A DNA stretch of 64,000 nt from JBHJHP01 sp042219855 (GCF_042219855.1 NZ_JBHJHP010000006.1:124001-188000), one strand, 5' to 3'; numbered from the stretch's first letter, positions 17,535-25,916 are shown. Notes: generated from the sequence alone by a model not told the origin. Program-made: numbers and translations.

Positions 17535-19061
17535 TTATAATTCACAGTATTCATCACTGTTTGAGAGATTTTTACACGGGAAACGCCATGTTTGTCCTTC
17601 AGCATCAATCATTCCTTCTGCTTCCCTTGGCCCCCAGGTGCCGGCCGGATATCCGTAAAGCGGAAAATCCGGATCATCATTCATCCTGTCAATCACGGGC
17701 TGAACAATGTCCCATGCTTCTTCCACATTATCACCACGCGAGAATAATGTACTGTCTCCCATCATAGAATCCAGGAGCAGGCGTTCGTAAGCTTGTGGCA
17801 GATACACCTGGCTCAGATCCGAGTAATGGAAATCCATACCTACATTTTTCACCTCATAGCCTGCACCCGGTAATTTCATGCCAAAGTTAAGCAAAATACC
17901 TTCATCCGGTTGAATCCGGAGAATTAACTGGTTTGGTGATTGCACCATGGACTGGTTGCGGTGAAAGAGGTGATGTGGCGTATGTTTAAAGTTAATTACA
18001 ATTTCAGTTACCCGCGTTGGCAGTCTTTTCCCCGTTCTGACATAAAACGGCACACCGGCCCAGCGCCAGTTGTCAATGAAAAGTTTCACTGCAATATAGG
18101 TCTCCGTCCTGCTCTGTGGATCAACATCCTCTTCCTGTCTGTACCCTTTTACGGCTTCGCCACGAATTTTTGAGGCGGTATACTGACCACGTATGACATG
18201 GTTATACATGTTATCCTTATCAATGGCACGAACCGCCTGAAGCACTTTTTTACTTTCATTACGGATACTCTCCGAATCAATGACAGTAGGTGGTTCCATG
18301 GCAACAAATGTCAGCAACTGCAGCAGGTGATTCTGGAACATATCGCGCAGCGCTCCGGATTGATCATAATATCCGGCCCTTGAACCAATACCCAGACTTT
18401 CTGATGCGGTTATTTCGACATGTGAGATAAAATTCCGGTTCCACAATGGCTCGAATATGGCATTGGAAAAACGGGTCACCAAAAGATTCTGTACGGTTTC
18501 TTTGCCCAGGTAGTGATCAATACGGTATATCTGTTCTTCCTTAAATACGGACTTGAGTTTTTTATTCAGCTCCTTAGCCGAAGCCAGGTCATGACCAAAA
18601 GGTTTTTCGATAATGATCCGTCGGAAATTTCCATTTTCCTCTTTATGAAGGCCCTGCGACTTAAGATTCTTTGATATGGGTTCAAACATACCAGGAGGAG
18701 TAGCCAGATAAAAAATGATATTGCCGTTAATGTCATGTTCCTTTGCAATTTTCTCAATCCGCTCTTTCAGAACGGCATAATCGTCTGCATTTTTGGTGTC
18801 GATGGACTGGTAATGTACCTGCTGAAGAAACTTATCCACATCCTCACGTTTTACCTGCGAAAAGTTGGTGATGCCTTCCATAAGCGATTCACGGAACGAT
18901 TCATCTTCCATTTCCGTACGGCCAACCCCCAGTACTGCAAAGTTTTCACATAAAAACTCCTGTTCGTACAGATCATGGATTGCAGGCATTAACTTACGGT
19001 GTGTCAGGTCTCCTGACGCTCCAAATATGACGAGTATGTGCGATTCGGGTTTGTTTTCCAT
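17535..19061 (-). CDS. zwf: Glucose-6-phosphate 1-dehydrogenase
   Basis: Oxidises glucose 6-phosphate, producing NADPH (or NADH in some relatives). At 508 residues it is of normal length. The N-terminal Rossmann motif is GASGDLTHRKLMPA and the catalytic signature is RIDHYLGKE. It is first in the zwf-pgl operon, and its 5' region is shared with the divergent menG gene (about 120 bp between start codons). The operon supplies NADPH and pentoses, which ties in with the transhydrogenase-like complex upstream on the map. Confidence 0.97.
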   Translation of the reverse strand: MENKPESHILVIFGASGDLTHRKLMPAIHDLYEQEFLCENFAVLGVGRTEMEDESFRESLMEGITNFSQVKREDVDKFLQQVHYQSIDTKNADDYAVLKERIEKIAKEHDINGNIIFYLATPPGMFEPISKNLKSQGLHKEENGNFRRIIIEKPFGHDLASAKELNKKLKSVFKEEQIYRIDHYLGKETVQNLLVTRFSNAIFEPLWNRNFISHVEITASESLGIGSRAGYYDQSGALRDMFQNHLLQLLTFVAMEPPTVIDSESIRNESKKVLQAVRAIDKDNMYNHVIRGQYTASKIRGEAVKGYRQEEDVDPQSRTETYIAVKLFIDNWRWAGVPFYVRTGKRLPTRVTEIVINFKHTPHHLFHRNQSMVQSPNQLILRIQPDEGILLNFGMKLPGAGYEVKNVGMDFHYSDLSQVYLPQAYERLLLDSMMGDSTLFSRGDNVEEAWDIVQPVIDRMNDDPDFPLYGYPAGTWGPREAEGMIDAEGQTWRFPCKNLSNSDEYCEL

Positions 19062-19149
19062 TTTAATTCTGTTCTACGTTCAGAACCTAAACAAGCAAGC
19101 ACCATTTTATGTTTAGTATAGCAATTGCTTATGGCTTGTTTAAAATCAG

Positions 19150-19176
19150 TTGAAATTAAACATTTTTCTATCTTTG
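19150..19176 (+). promoter_or_regulatory. Promoter of menG, spaced for a leaderless transcript
   Basis: The -7 box TATCTTTG (19169-19176) ends six bases before the ATG at 19183. TTG at 19150-19152 could be the -33 element with short (16-bp) spacing. Transcription would begin at or next to the start codon. Confidence 0.5.
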
Positions 19177-19182
19177 TGGCGC

Positions 19183-19920
19183 ATGAAAGAGGATAAAAAA
19201 GTTGTATCACCATATCACGGTGAAAAGGGAACAAAAAAAGAGGAAGTTGCTTCGATGTTTGATAATATTTCTAAGAAGTATGACTTCCTGAATATTTTTC
19301 TGTCGTTTGGCATTGACAGGCTTTGGCGTAAAACCGTAATACGGACGCTGAAACCGGTCCAACCCAAACAGGTGCTGGATATTGCGACAGGTACAGGCGA
19401 TCTTGCTTTTCAACTGGCTAAGATCACCTCAAACAAGGTGACCGGAGCAGATATATCAGAAGGGATGCTGGCTGTGGCCAGGGAGAAAAAGATTAAACGC
19501 AACCTGAATTGTGAGATGGATTTTATTACCGGAGATGCTGAGAATCTGCCGTTTAAGGAAAATACGTTTGATGTGGTAACAGTAGGTTTCGGAATCCGGA
19601 ATTTTCAGGATCCTTTAGCCGGTCTTAAAGATATGACAAGGGTAGTCAGAAAAGGGGGAACGATTGCTGTACTGGAGTTTTCCAAACCCACGGTATTCCC
19701 TGTGAAGCAGCTGTACCGGTTTTATTCCTTTCATCTGATCCCGTTTTTTGGCCGCTTCGTTTCAGGAGACAGCAGGGCATATACTTATCTGCCGGAATCT
19801 GTTGATGCATTTCCTGAAGGTGAAAGTTTTCTTGATCTGATGGAAAATGCAGGACTTACTGACAGAAAACAGCGGAAACTGACCTTCGGGATCGCTTCGT
19901 TATATACCGGGGTGAAATAA
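19183..19920 (+). CDS. menG: Demethylmenaquinone methyltransferase (MenG/UbiE)
   Basis: SAM-dependent C-methyltransferase for the last step of menaquinone synthesis. The chosen ATG gives MKEDKKVVSPYHGEKGTKKE, the normal family N-terminus; an in-frame TTG at 19150 would add 11 unrelated residues and lies upstream of the -7 box. Motifs: VLDIATGTGDLAFQL (SAM site), GADISEGMLAVAREK, and GGTIAVLEFSKP. porT follows after 80 bp, a neighbour pair I recall from other Bacteroidota. Confidence 0.95.
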   Translation: MKEDKKVVSPYHGEKGTKKEEVASMFDNISKKYDFLNIFLSFGIDRLWRKTVIRTLKPVQPKQVLDIATGTGDLAFQLAKITSNKVTGADISEGMLAVAREKKIKRNLNCEMDFITGDAENLPFKENTFDVVTVGFGIRNFQDPLAGLKDMTRVVRKGGTIAVLEFSKPTVFPVKQLYRFYSFHLIPFFGRFVSGDSRAYTYLPESVDAFPEGESFLDLMENAGLTDRKQRKLTFGIASLYTGVK

Positions 19921-19958
19921 TTAAAGTTTAAATATTTTTAACTCACTGACTTTTAGAA

Positions 19959-19966
19959 TATTTTTG
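19959..19966 (+). promoter_or_regulatory. -7 promoter box upstream of porT
   Basis: TATTTTTG matches TAnnTTTG, 34 bp before the porT TTG start. No convincing -33 element is visible. Confidence 0.4.
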
Positions 19967-20000
19967 CATTGAATTCGTTTACAATCATAAACAGCACATT

Positions 20001-20702
20001 TTGAAACGAAAACTGACAGGCATATTGGTTCTTTTGATCATGGCAATACAGGTCAAAGGGCAGAACATTGTGGAAAACCTGCCGACCTTTGATCAGGACA
20101 GGTTGCATTTTGGGTTCACTCTGGGAACCAATTTTATGTATTTCACTTCAGTGCATTCGGGTGTACAGGATGTGGACGGAAATGTCTGGTTTACCGATCA
20201 GTCCTCCCTGAATCCCGGTTTTCATGTCGGAATCATTTCTTCGCTTCGTCTGAATAAATTTATGAATCTAAGATTTGTTCCGGGCATTTCATTCGGACAG
20301 CGCGATATGCAGTTTATTACTGAATCGGGTGTACCCAGGGAATCTCCTGTTTCGGTCAAATCCACATTTATTGAAACACCTCTGTTGATTAAGTATAAAG
20401 CGCTCCGCGATGGAAATGCCAAACCTTATCTTGTGTTCGGTCCGAATGTGCGTTTTGATCTGGCCAGAAGCAGGAAAGACGATATTGTGCTGAATCCCGT
20501 GGATTACTATTTTGAAATGGGTGTTGGATCCGATTTTTATCTGCCCTATTTCAGGTTTGGTCTGGAAGTGCGTTTTGCCATCGGATTTAATGATGTGCTC
20601 TGGCACGACAGACCACCGACAGAAGGTTATGATCCCCGATATACGAATGCCTTAAGTAACCTCTATTCCCGCTTATTTATTATTTCGTTTAATTTTGAAT
20701 AA
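20001..20702 (+). CDS. porT: PorT-family outer-membrane beta-barrel, T9SS component
   Basis: A 233-residue protein with a signal peptide (MKRKLTGILVLLIMAIQVKG) and an eight-stranded-type barrel pattern ending in the aromatic strand RLFIISFNFE. It matches PorT, which is required for type IX secretion and gliding machinery in Bacteroidota. The start codon is TTG at 20001, chosen because the signal peptide begins there. It lies downstream of menG and overlaps the next gene by one base (TAATG). The two CTD-bearing proteins later in the window are plausible cargo of the system. Confidence 0.85.
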   Translation: MKRKLTGILVLLIMAIQVKGQNIVENLPTFDQDRLHFGFTLGTNFMYFTSVHSGVQDVDGNVWFTDQSSLNPGFHVGIISSLRLNKFMNLRFVPGISFGQRDMQFITESGVPRESPVSVKSTFIETPLLIKYKALRDGNAKPYLVFGPNVRFDLARSRKDDIVLNPVDYYFEMGVGSDFYLPYFRFGLEVRFAIGFNDVLWHDRPPTEGYDPRYTNALSNLYSRLFIISFNFE

Positions 20703-22252
20703 TGATCCGGGATATACAGCTCAGAGTTTCTCCTAAAGAGGCTGCCACTGCAGATTTGTACACAAAAGCTGCAGCCAGAAAAGCTGGCATAGATACGAAT
20801 CAAATTACACACCTTAGAATATTAAAACGCTCCGTTGATGCCCGTCAGCGTACTATCTGGATCAATCTAAATGTGCGCCTTTATATCAACGAGGAAGCAA
20901 CGGATGATGTCGTTCCTGTATTTGAATACCCTGACGTACATGAAGGGAAGCAGGTGGTGATTGTGGGCGCCGGACCAGCCGGATTATTTGCGGCATTGCG
21001 CTGCATTGAAAAAGGACTGAAACCTGTGGTGCTGGAGCGTGGAAAGAAGGTAGCTGAACGCAAACGGGATATTGCAACGCTCAACCGGTCGCATGTTGTT
21101 GATCCGGATTCCAACTATGGATTCGGGGAAGGCGGTGCCGGAACCTTTTCAGATGGAAAGTTATACACACGCAGCGTGAAGCGCGGGAACGTAAAGCGTA
21201 TTCTTGAGGTTCTCTGTTTTCATGGAGCAACCACAGATATCCTGATTGATGCTCATCCGCATATCGGAACGGATAAACTGCCGGCTGTCATCACAAATAT
21301 CCGTGCTACCATTGAAAATGCGGGTGGAAAAGTATATTTCAGTTCGAAAGTCACCGGATTAATTCTGGAAAACAATACCGTTAAAGGCGTCCGTACTTAT
21401 GATGGAAATGAGTATACCGGCCCCGTGATTCTGGCAACAGGTCATTCTGCGAGGGATGTGTACTGTTTTCTGGATCAGAGTCAGGTATTGCTTGAATCCA
21501 AAACCTTTGCCATGGGCGTTCGTGTGGAACACCCGCAGGAACTGATAGATCAGATCCAGTACCATTCTCCCAAAGGCAGAGGGGACTATCTGCCGGCGGC
21601 ATCCTATGCGTTAACAGCTCAGGTATCAGAGCGTGGCGTGTATTCATTTTGCATGTGTCCGGGGGGTTTTATTGTCCCTTCCGCTACTTCACCGGGTGAA
21701 GTGGTAGTCAACGGTATGTCACCGTCCCTGAGAAATTCCAGGTGGGCTAACTCGGGAATCGTGGTCGAAGTCCGTCCTGAAGATATTGGTTCTGAAGGCG
21801 AACCGTTAAAAGGGCTGGAGTACCAGGAGAATCTGGAAAAAGAAGCATTTGAATCGGGAGGTCAGACACAGGTTGCACCGGCACAACGGCTGGATGATTT
21901 TGTGCAGAACCGACATTCCAAATCGCTGCCTTCGTCGTCGTATGTTCCGGGATTACTGCCCTCTCCTTTGCACGAATGGTTGCCCAAATCAATCCGGTAC
22001 AGGTTACAACAGGGATTCCGTCAATTTGATAATAAAACAAGAGGTTTTCTAACCAATGAAGCATTGATAGCCGGAGTGGAATCGCGGACTTCTTCCCCGG
22101 TTCGAATACCCAGAAACAGGGAAACCTTTGAACATGTTTCCATTAAAAACCTCTATCCCTGCGGAGAAGGTTCAGGCTATGCCGGAGGGATAGTGTCATC
22201 AGCCATGGATGGTGAGAACGCCGCTGAAGCTCTGGCTGCCCGAATGGGCTGA
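20702..22252 (+). CDS. FAD-dependent dehydrogenase of the COG2509 type
   Basis: A 516-residue cytoplasmic flavoprotein. The N-terminal 75 residues form a small basic domain; then comes the FAD-binding motif VVIVGAGPAGLFAAL, followed by GFGEGGAGTFSDGKLYTR and a C-terminal GEGSGYAGGIVSSAMDG closing the FAD site. Members are annotated as uncharacterised FAD dehydrogenases; the substrate is unknown. It starts on the last base of the porT stop, so the two are translationally coupled, though no functional link with secretion is known. It is convergent with the [FeFe] hydrogenase gene, 3 bp apart. Confidence 0.9.
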   Translation: MIRDIQLRVSPKEAATADLYTKAAARKAGIDTNQITHLRILKRSVDARQRTIWINLNVRLYINEEATDDVVPVFEYPDVHEGKQVVIVGAGPAGLFAALRCIEKGLKPVVLERGKKVAERKRDIATLNRSHVVDPDSNYGFGEGGAGTFSDGKLYTRSVKRGNVKRILEVLCFHGATTDILIDAHPHIGTDKLPAVITNIRATIENAGGKVYFSSKVTGLILENNTVKGVRTYDGNEYTGPVILATGHSARDVYCFLDQSQVLLESKTFAMGVRVEHPQELIDQIQYHSPKGRGDYLPAASYALTAQVSERGVYSFCMCPGGFIVPSATSPGEVVVNGMSPSLRNSRWANSGIVVEVRPEDIGSEGEPLKGLEYQENLEKEAFESGGQTQVAPAQRLDDFVQNRHSKSLPSSSYVPGLLPSPLHEWLPKSIRYRLQQGFRQFDNKTRGFLTNEALIAGVESRTSSPVRIPRNRETFEHVSIKNLYPCGEGSGYAGGIVSSAMDGENAAEALAARMG

Positions 22253-22255
22253 GTA

Positions 22256-23680
22256 TTACTTCAGGTTGGTTTCGAACAGGCGTTTATTGGCTCTCACCTC
22301 ACCCAGAGCTCCCGGCCCGGCTATACAACCACCTTCACAACACATCACCTCAATGAAGTTTCCTTCGGCTTTTCCCTTAGCTGCAGCTTTCAGTACAGCA
22401 ATACTTTTTTTATCCAGACCATTGATAACCATATCGCGGATTTCCACATCCTTATTTACAGATTTTACTGCGGCCAGTACGCCTCCGCTCATAGCAAAAC
22501 CACGGTTGACGGTTCGTTTGTTGTTTTTGCTTTCATCATCGGGGATTTCGCCCAGGTCAATACCAAGTGCCACAATAATGGAGTTAAGTTCCTCAAAGGA
22601 CAAAACATAATCCACATCCGGATTGTCAGCAGCCTCTTTGCGCTTTGCGATGCAGGGACCGACGAAAACAGTTTTGCAGTTTTTGTTATTCTCCCGAGCA
22701 ATTCTTGCAGCATAGGCCATTGGTGATGGCGTTTCTGACACAAAAGCCATTAATTGAGGGATATGCTTTTTTACGGTTTCCATGTAGCCCGGACAACAGC
22801 TGGTGGTCATCAGAGGCTGCCCTTCTGCCATCTTCTCTCCGAATTCTTTTGCTTCGTGTTCTGTGGTCAGAACGGCACCATCAGCTACTTCAACCACATC
22901 CTTAAACCCAAGTATTTTAAACAGGTTATGGATTTGTCCTGTGGTGAGAGAAAACTGACTGTGAATAGACGGAGCAAACAGGGCTGTAAGCGCATCATCC
23001 CGGTCAATATCCCGCAGAATGTCAATCATCTGGCTCACTTCAAATATGGATCCGAATGGACAGGCCTGCAGGCATTTGCCACAGTAAATACATTTGCTGT
23101 GGTCGATCTCTTCAATCTTATTTTCGTTTTTTGAGATGGCTCCCACGGGGCAGGCAGCCTCACAGGGGATTGGCTGGTAAATTATGGCATGGTACTGACA
23201 CTCCTTCTGACATATGCCACAGTTGATACATTTATCGGTATCAATTTCTGCCTGCCCGCTTTTATTCATGGAGACGGCATCTTTCGGACAGTTCATCACA
23301 CATGGACGGGCCACACAGCCACGGCACATGTTGCTCACTACGTATTGTGCCTTTATGCAACTGGTACAGGCTTCATCCACCACTGTCAGAATTTCTTCTG
23401 ATGGTTTCTCACGAAGATACGCCTGACGTGCATATTCCGATAAGGGTGTCAGTTCATCTTCTTCCTGTGCTGTGGTGAACCCCAGTAAGGGGAACGATTT
23501 ATATTTAATAACGGCGCGTTCTTTATGGATGCAGCACCGGCGGGAGGCGGCACTGTTTTTAGGTGCCATCTTTAATGGTATGCGGTCAATCTCCTGCTCT
23601 AAAACCCCTTCATAATGCAACCTGACAATCCTGCTCAGCAACTCCCTGCGGATGATCATCGTATTACTTGTATGTGCCAT
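22256..23680 (-). CDS. Monomeric [FeFe] hydrogenase, group B type
   Basis: Probably couples ferredoxin to H2 production or uptake. The 474-residue protein has an N-terminal FeS region with many cysteines (CTSC, CRGCVARPCVMNCP, CINCGICQKEC, CEAACP, CIYCGKCLQACP), then the H-cluster domain. The three H-cluster signatures are TTSCCPGY (near residue 290), VGPCIAKRKE (near 340) and VMCCEGGCIAGPG (near 447), so all four cluster ligands are present. TSCCPGY and GPCIAK differ from the classical TSCCPxW and MPCxxK and match the group B class typical of anaerobic Bacteroidota and Firmicutes. The maturases HydE, HydF and HydG are not in the window. Confidence 0.92.
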   Translation of the reverse strand: MAHTSNTMIIRRELLSRIVRLHYEGVLEQEIDRIPLKMAPKNSAASRRCCIHKERAVIKYKSFPLLGFTTAQEEDELTPLSEYARQAYLREKPSEEILTVVDEACTSCIKAQYVVSNMCRGCVARPCVMNCPKDAVSMNKSGQAEIDTDKCINCGICQKECQYHAIIYQPIPCEAACPVGAISKNENKIEEIDHSKCIYCGKCLQACPFGSIFEVSQMIDILRDIDRDDALTALFAPSIHSQFSLTTGQIHNLFKILGFKDVVEVADGAVLTTEHEAKEFGEKMAEGQPLMTTSCCPGYMETVKKHIPQLMAFVSETPSPMAYAARIARENNKNCKTVFVGPCIAKRKEAADNPDVDYVLSFEELNSIIVALGIDLGEIPDDESKNNKRTVNRGFAMSGGVLAAVKSVNKDVEIRDMVINGLDKKSIAVLKAAAKGKAEGNFIEVMCCEGGCIAGPGALGEVRANKRLFETNLK

Positions 23681-23707
23681 TTTCTTTGTCCCTTATTTTT
23701 GAGGCTG

Positions 23708-23715
23708 CAAAAGTA
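23708..23715 (-). promoter_or_regulatory. -7 promoter box of the [FeFe] hydrogenase gene
   Basis: TACTTTTG on the minus strand matches TAnnTTTG, 27 bp upstream of the ATG. A palindrome at 23745-23762 lies where an activator or repressor could act. Confidence 0.45.
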
Positions 23716-23744
23716 GAACAGTTTTTTGACTAGCGGAAATAAAT

Positions 23745-23762
23745 TAAAGAAAAATTTCTTTA
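23745..23762. promoter_or_regulatory. 18-bp palindrome upstream of the hydrogenase promoter
   Basis: TAAAGAAA-AA-TTTCTTTA, perfect 8-bp arms, about 30 bp upstream of the -7 box. Candidate operator for redox control of the hydrogenase; the cognate regulator is unknown. Confidence 0.4.
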
Positions 23763-23781
23763 TTTAGAAGAGTATCAAAAT

Positions 23782-23805
23782 AAAACCGCCGGATAAGGCG
23801 GTTTT
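23782..23805 (-). terminator. Terminator hairpin after ssb
   Basis: AAAACCGCC-GGATAA-GGCGGTTTT: perfect 9-bp stem whose arm ends in T residues on either strand. It lies 20 bp after the ssb stop and before the hydrogenase promoter. Confidence 0.7.
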
Positions 23806-23825
23806 ATAATCTTCAACCGGGGAAA

Positions 23826-24146
23826 TCAGTTCATTAATTCAATATCCCTGACAATAAGATTCAGTGTACCGGCAGCATCGCCATCTTTTGTGATAAAAGC
23901 ATCGGCACTGGGTTCACCTTCCACATAAACCCTTTTGCCTTTCTTAAGGTACTCGGCAATTTTAGTGCTTTGTTTTTCACTCTTCCAGATAACTGCTTTT
24001 ATCCAGTCTGTTTTTTCAACTTTATTGCCGTTGGAATCTTTGTATTCCTTATGAACAGCAACACTGAAATTAATGGCTTTGCGTTTGCCAACTTCACGAA
24101 CTTCGGCATCGGTGCCAAGTACACCATTTAACTGTAGTCTAAACAT
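23826..24146 (-). CDS. ssb: Short single-stranded DNA-binding protein (OB fold)
   Basis: A 106-residue SSB: MFRLQLNGVLGTDAEVREV, TDWIKAVIWKSE and KKGKRVYVEGEPSADAF follow the bacterial SSB OB fold in order. It ends IVRDIELMN directly after the OB fold and lacks the long linker and acidic DDDIPF-type tail that recruits repair proteins. It is therefore likely a secondary SSB, not the replicative one. It is the last gene of a same-strand run that includes the DUF5131 and TcmP genes (80-bp gap) and is followed by a terminator. Confidence 0.88.
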   Translation of the reverse strand: MFRLQLNGVLGTDAEVREVGKRKAINFSVAVHKEYKDSNGNKVEKTDWIKAVIWKSEKQSTKIAEYLKKGKRVYVEGEPSADAFITKDGDAAGTLNLIVRDIELMN

Positions 24147-24226
24147 GATGAATTGTTTTAGGTTTTGGTAAATAAAATATCTTAGACAAATTACGTTTTT
24201 TTTGCCTAAAAGTCAAATTATAAGTT

Positions 24227-24934
24227 CTATAGCCTGGGCATTTCATCGTAAACAACGCCATCAAGTATACGACCTGTTTTCTTTTTATTAGTTCCTCCCC
24301 ACTGTTTAAAGAAGAATGGAACCTTTTGATCTTCACACATATTTTTTATCTCAATCACCCATTCTTTTTCAATTGGTCTTGCTTTTGGTCCGGATTCTCC
24401 ACCAACAATTACCCAGTCGATATCTTTTAAGTTTAAATAAGGTAGCTGGGTTAACAGAGGCTCAAGAGAAAGGAATTTAACTTTAGCTCCTGTCTCTCTC
24501 AAAGCTGCAATACGGTTTGTGTGCAGTTTGCTTTCTACAGTAACACCCATCCAAATGTTTTTTGTCCAGGTTAACTGATCACTAAATTCAAAGAGTCTGT
24601 TCTCTCTTTTTGTCAGTACCTGAAAGGTGTGATGTGGGTTTTCATTCATTACCTTAAAAATCTTTTTTATAAATGAGATAGGTACATCTTCATGAAAAAG
24701 ATCACTCATAGAATTTACAAATACAGTTCTTGGGGATTTCCAGGAATACGGTTCATCTAAAACATCAGGATGTAAGGTTAGCCTGAACGCATTGGAATAT
24801 TTTGGAGTTCCCATCGCGTATAAACGCTTAGCCATTCTTTCGGCATAACAGTTTTTACATCCGTCAGATATCTTTGTGCAACCTGTTATCGGATTCCAGG
24901 TTGATTCGGTCCATTCTATTTTTGATGAGTTCAT
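24227..24934 (-). CDS. DUF5131 / phage Gp37-Gp68-like three-Cys-motif protein
   Basis: A 235-residue protein with the N-terminal motif CTKISDGCKNCYAERMAKR (C-x6-C-x2-C), preceded by KIEWTESTWNPITG. This is the signature of the phage Gp37/Gp68 family, whose metal-cluster motif is reminiscent of but distinct from radical SAM CxxxCxxC. Later features are SPRTVFVNSMSDLFHEDVP, FLSLEPLL and DWVIVGGESGPKARP. The family is common in phages and mobile regions; its biochemical function is not established to my knowledge. It begins 3 bp after the TcmP gene ends, so the two are almost certainly translated from one mRNA. Composition is AT-richer than the flanking genes. Confidence 0.88.
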   Translation of the reverse strand: MNSSKIEWTESTWNPITGCTKISDGCKNCYAERMAKRLYAMGTPKYSNAFRLTLHPDVLDEPYSWKSPRTVFVNSMSDLFHEDVPISFIKKIFKVMNENPHHTFQVLTKRENRLFEFSDQLTWTKNIWMGVTVESKLHTNRIAALRETGAKVKFLSLEPLLTQLPYLNLKDIDWVIVGGESGPKARPIEKEWVIEIKNMCEDQKVPFFFKQWGGTNKKKTGRILDGVVYDEMPRL

Positions 24935-24937
24935 AAT

Positions 24938-25879
24938 TTAAAAATTAATTGTTCTTTGACCATCCGTAGTAACACTTTTAGCTTTATTCCAAAATTCAAG
25001 AGCTTTACTATTTTGGGATGCAAAAACCAGGTCGTAATAATGCCTAATTTGATGCATTCCAGAATATAAATAGCCAAGATTCTTAAGACTATTTGTATAT
25101 GATTTTCTAAATATAGTTCTTAATCTCAAATCGTCACCTATTTCTGCAAGCTGCCTTATATTTTCATTATCGAAAAAGCTTCTATCTCCTAGGAAACTAT
25201 TGTATTTTTCTTTACTTCTGGAATAGTTATCTCTTAAAATAGCATTTTTAATATTTCTATTAAAGTCTGTCCCGGATGCTACATTAACTAAAATATCAAC
25301 TTTACCAATATTTTTTAAGATATTTTTTATGGTATAAAATGGGACACTACAATCAGTTGGGTCTACAAAAACAAAGTTTAAACTTTTATCATTTATTTCA
25401 GAACTTATTATTTCTAAAATTTGATTTGAGTTGTTGTAATCTCCTACTTTAGCTGAAGCATTATTTATGTTTAGTTGGTCAATTCGCTTTGAAAGTGAAG
25501 AAACTGCCCCTTCATCTATATCAATAAATAATGCTTTGTTTAAATATCTAAATGCTTTATGTTTAAGTATTGCAAGAGATGAGCCATCAAACTCTTGTCC
25601 ACTTCTTCTATCTATGCATCTTCCTGGTCCACTACAAATTTCAATGTAATTTACCTTCCACTTATTGTGCATTGAAGTTGCAAACATGTCAAGGTACCTT
25701 ACTAATAAATAAATTTTCTCTTGTCCCCAGTCTCCAACACACCTAACAGGTAGATCGTCTGATACTGAAGTAACCAATGAACAAAAGTCATCTTCAAAAA
25801 GATTTTTTCTTTTTTCCTTATTACAATTCGTTTTACAGTTCGGATTGAGAATAGAATTTAAGTCAATTCTGGTATTCAT
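24938..25879 (-). CDS. tcmP: Three-Cys-motif partner protein TcmP (methyltransferase-like)
   Basis: A 313-residue protein of the TcmP family, defined by co-occurrence with three-Cys-motif (DUF5131) proteins such as the one encoded 3 bp downstream. It looks like a Rossmann methyltransferase: YIEICSGPGRC resembles the SAM-binding loop, ALFIDIDEGAV the acidic end of strand two, and FVFVDPTDC a catalytic-loop-like motif. No experimental function is known to me. AT-rich composition and the pair's phage associations suggest horizontal transfer. A 20-bp inverted repeat sits immediately upstream of the ATG. The upstream GlcD/GlcF-like gene ends 37 bp before this start. Confidence 0.85.
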   Translation of the reverse strand: MNTRIDLNSILNPNCKTNCNKEKRKNLFEDDFCSLVTSVSDDLPVRCVGDWGQEKIYLLVRYLDMFATSMHNKWKVNYIEICSGPGRCIDRRSGQEFDGSSLAILKHKAFRYLNKALFIDIDEGAVSSLSKRIDQLNINNASAKVGDYNNSNQILEIISSEINDKSLNFVFVDPTDCSVPFYTIKNILKNIGKVDILVNVASGTDFNRNIKNAILRDNYSRSKEKYNSFLGDRSFFDNENIRQLAEIGDDLRLRTIFRKSYTNSLKNLGYLYSGMHQIRHYYDLVFASQNSKALEFWNKAKSVTTDGQRTINF

Positions 25880-25882
25880 GAT

Positions 25883-25902
25883 TTTAGGTTTTAGAACCTA
25901 AA
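25883..25902. promoter_or_regulatory. Inverted repeat directly upstream of tcmP
   Basis: TTTAGGTT-TTAG-AACCTAAA, perfect 8-bp arms, 3 bp upstream of the ATG. It could be an operator or an mRNA hairpin limiting initiation. It lacks a T-run, so it is not a standard terminator for the preceding gene. Confidence 0.5.
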
Positions 25903-25916
25903 GTTATGAAATATTT

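Noticed and set aside
19120..19129. Palindrome AGCAATTGCT between zwf and menG
   Set aside because: Only 10 bp; such palindromes are expected by chance in AT-rich intergenic DNA, and it is not placed on a recognisable promoter element.
24139..24336. Extra minus-strand frame between ssb and the DUF5131 gene
   Set aside because: It overlaps the DUF5131 3' end in another frame and shows no domain or start signal.
24227..24934. Prophage remnant, because of the Gp37/Gp68 family name
   Set aside because: No integrase, structural, lysis or attachment sequences are nearby; the pair stands alone among housekeeping genes.
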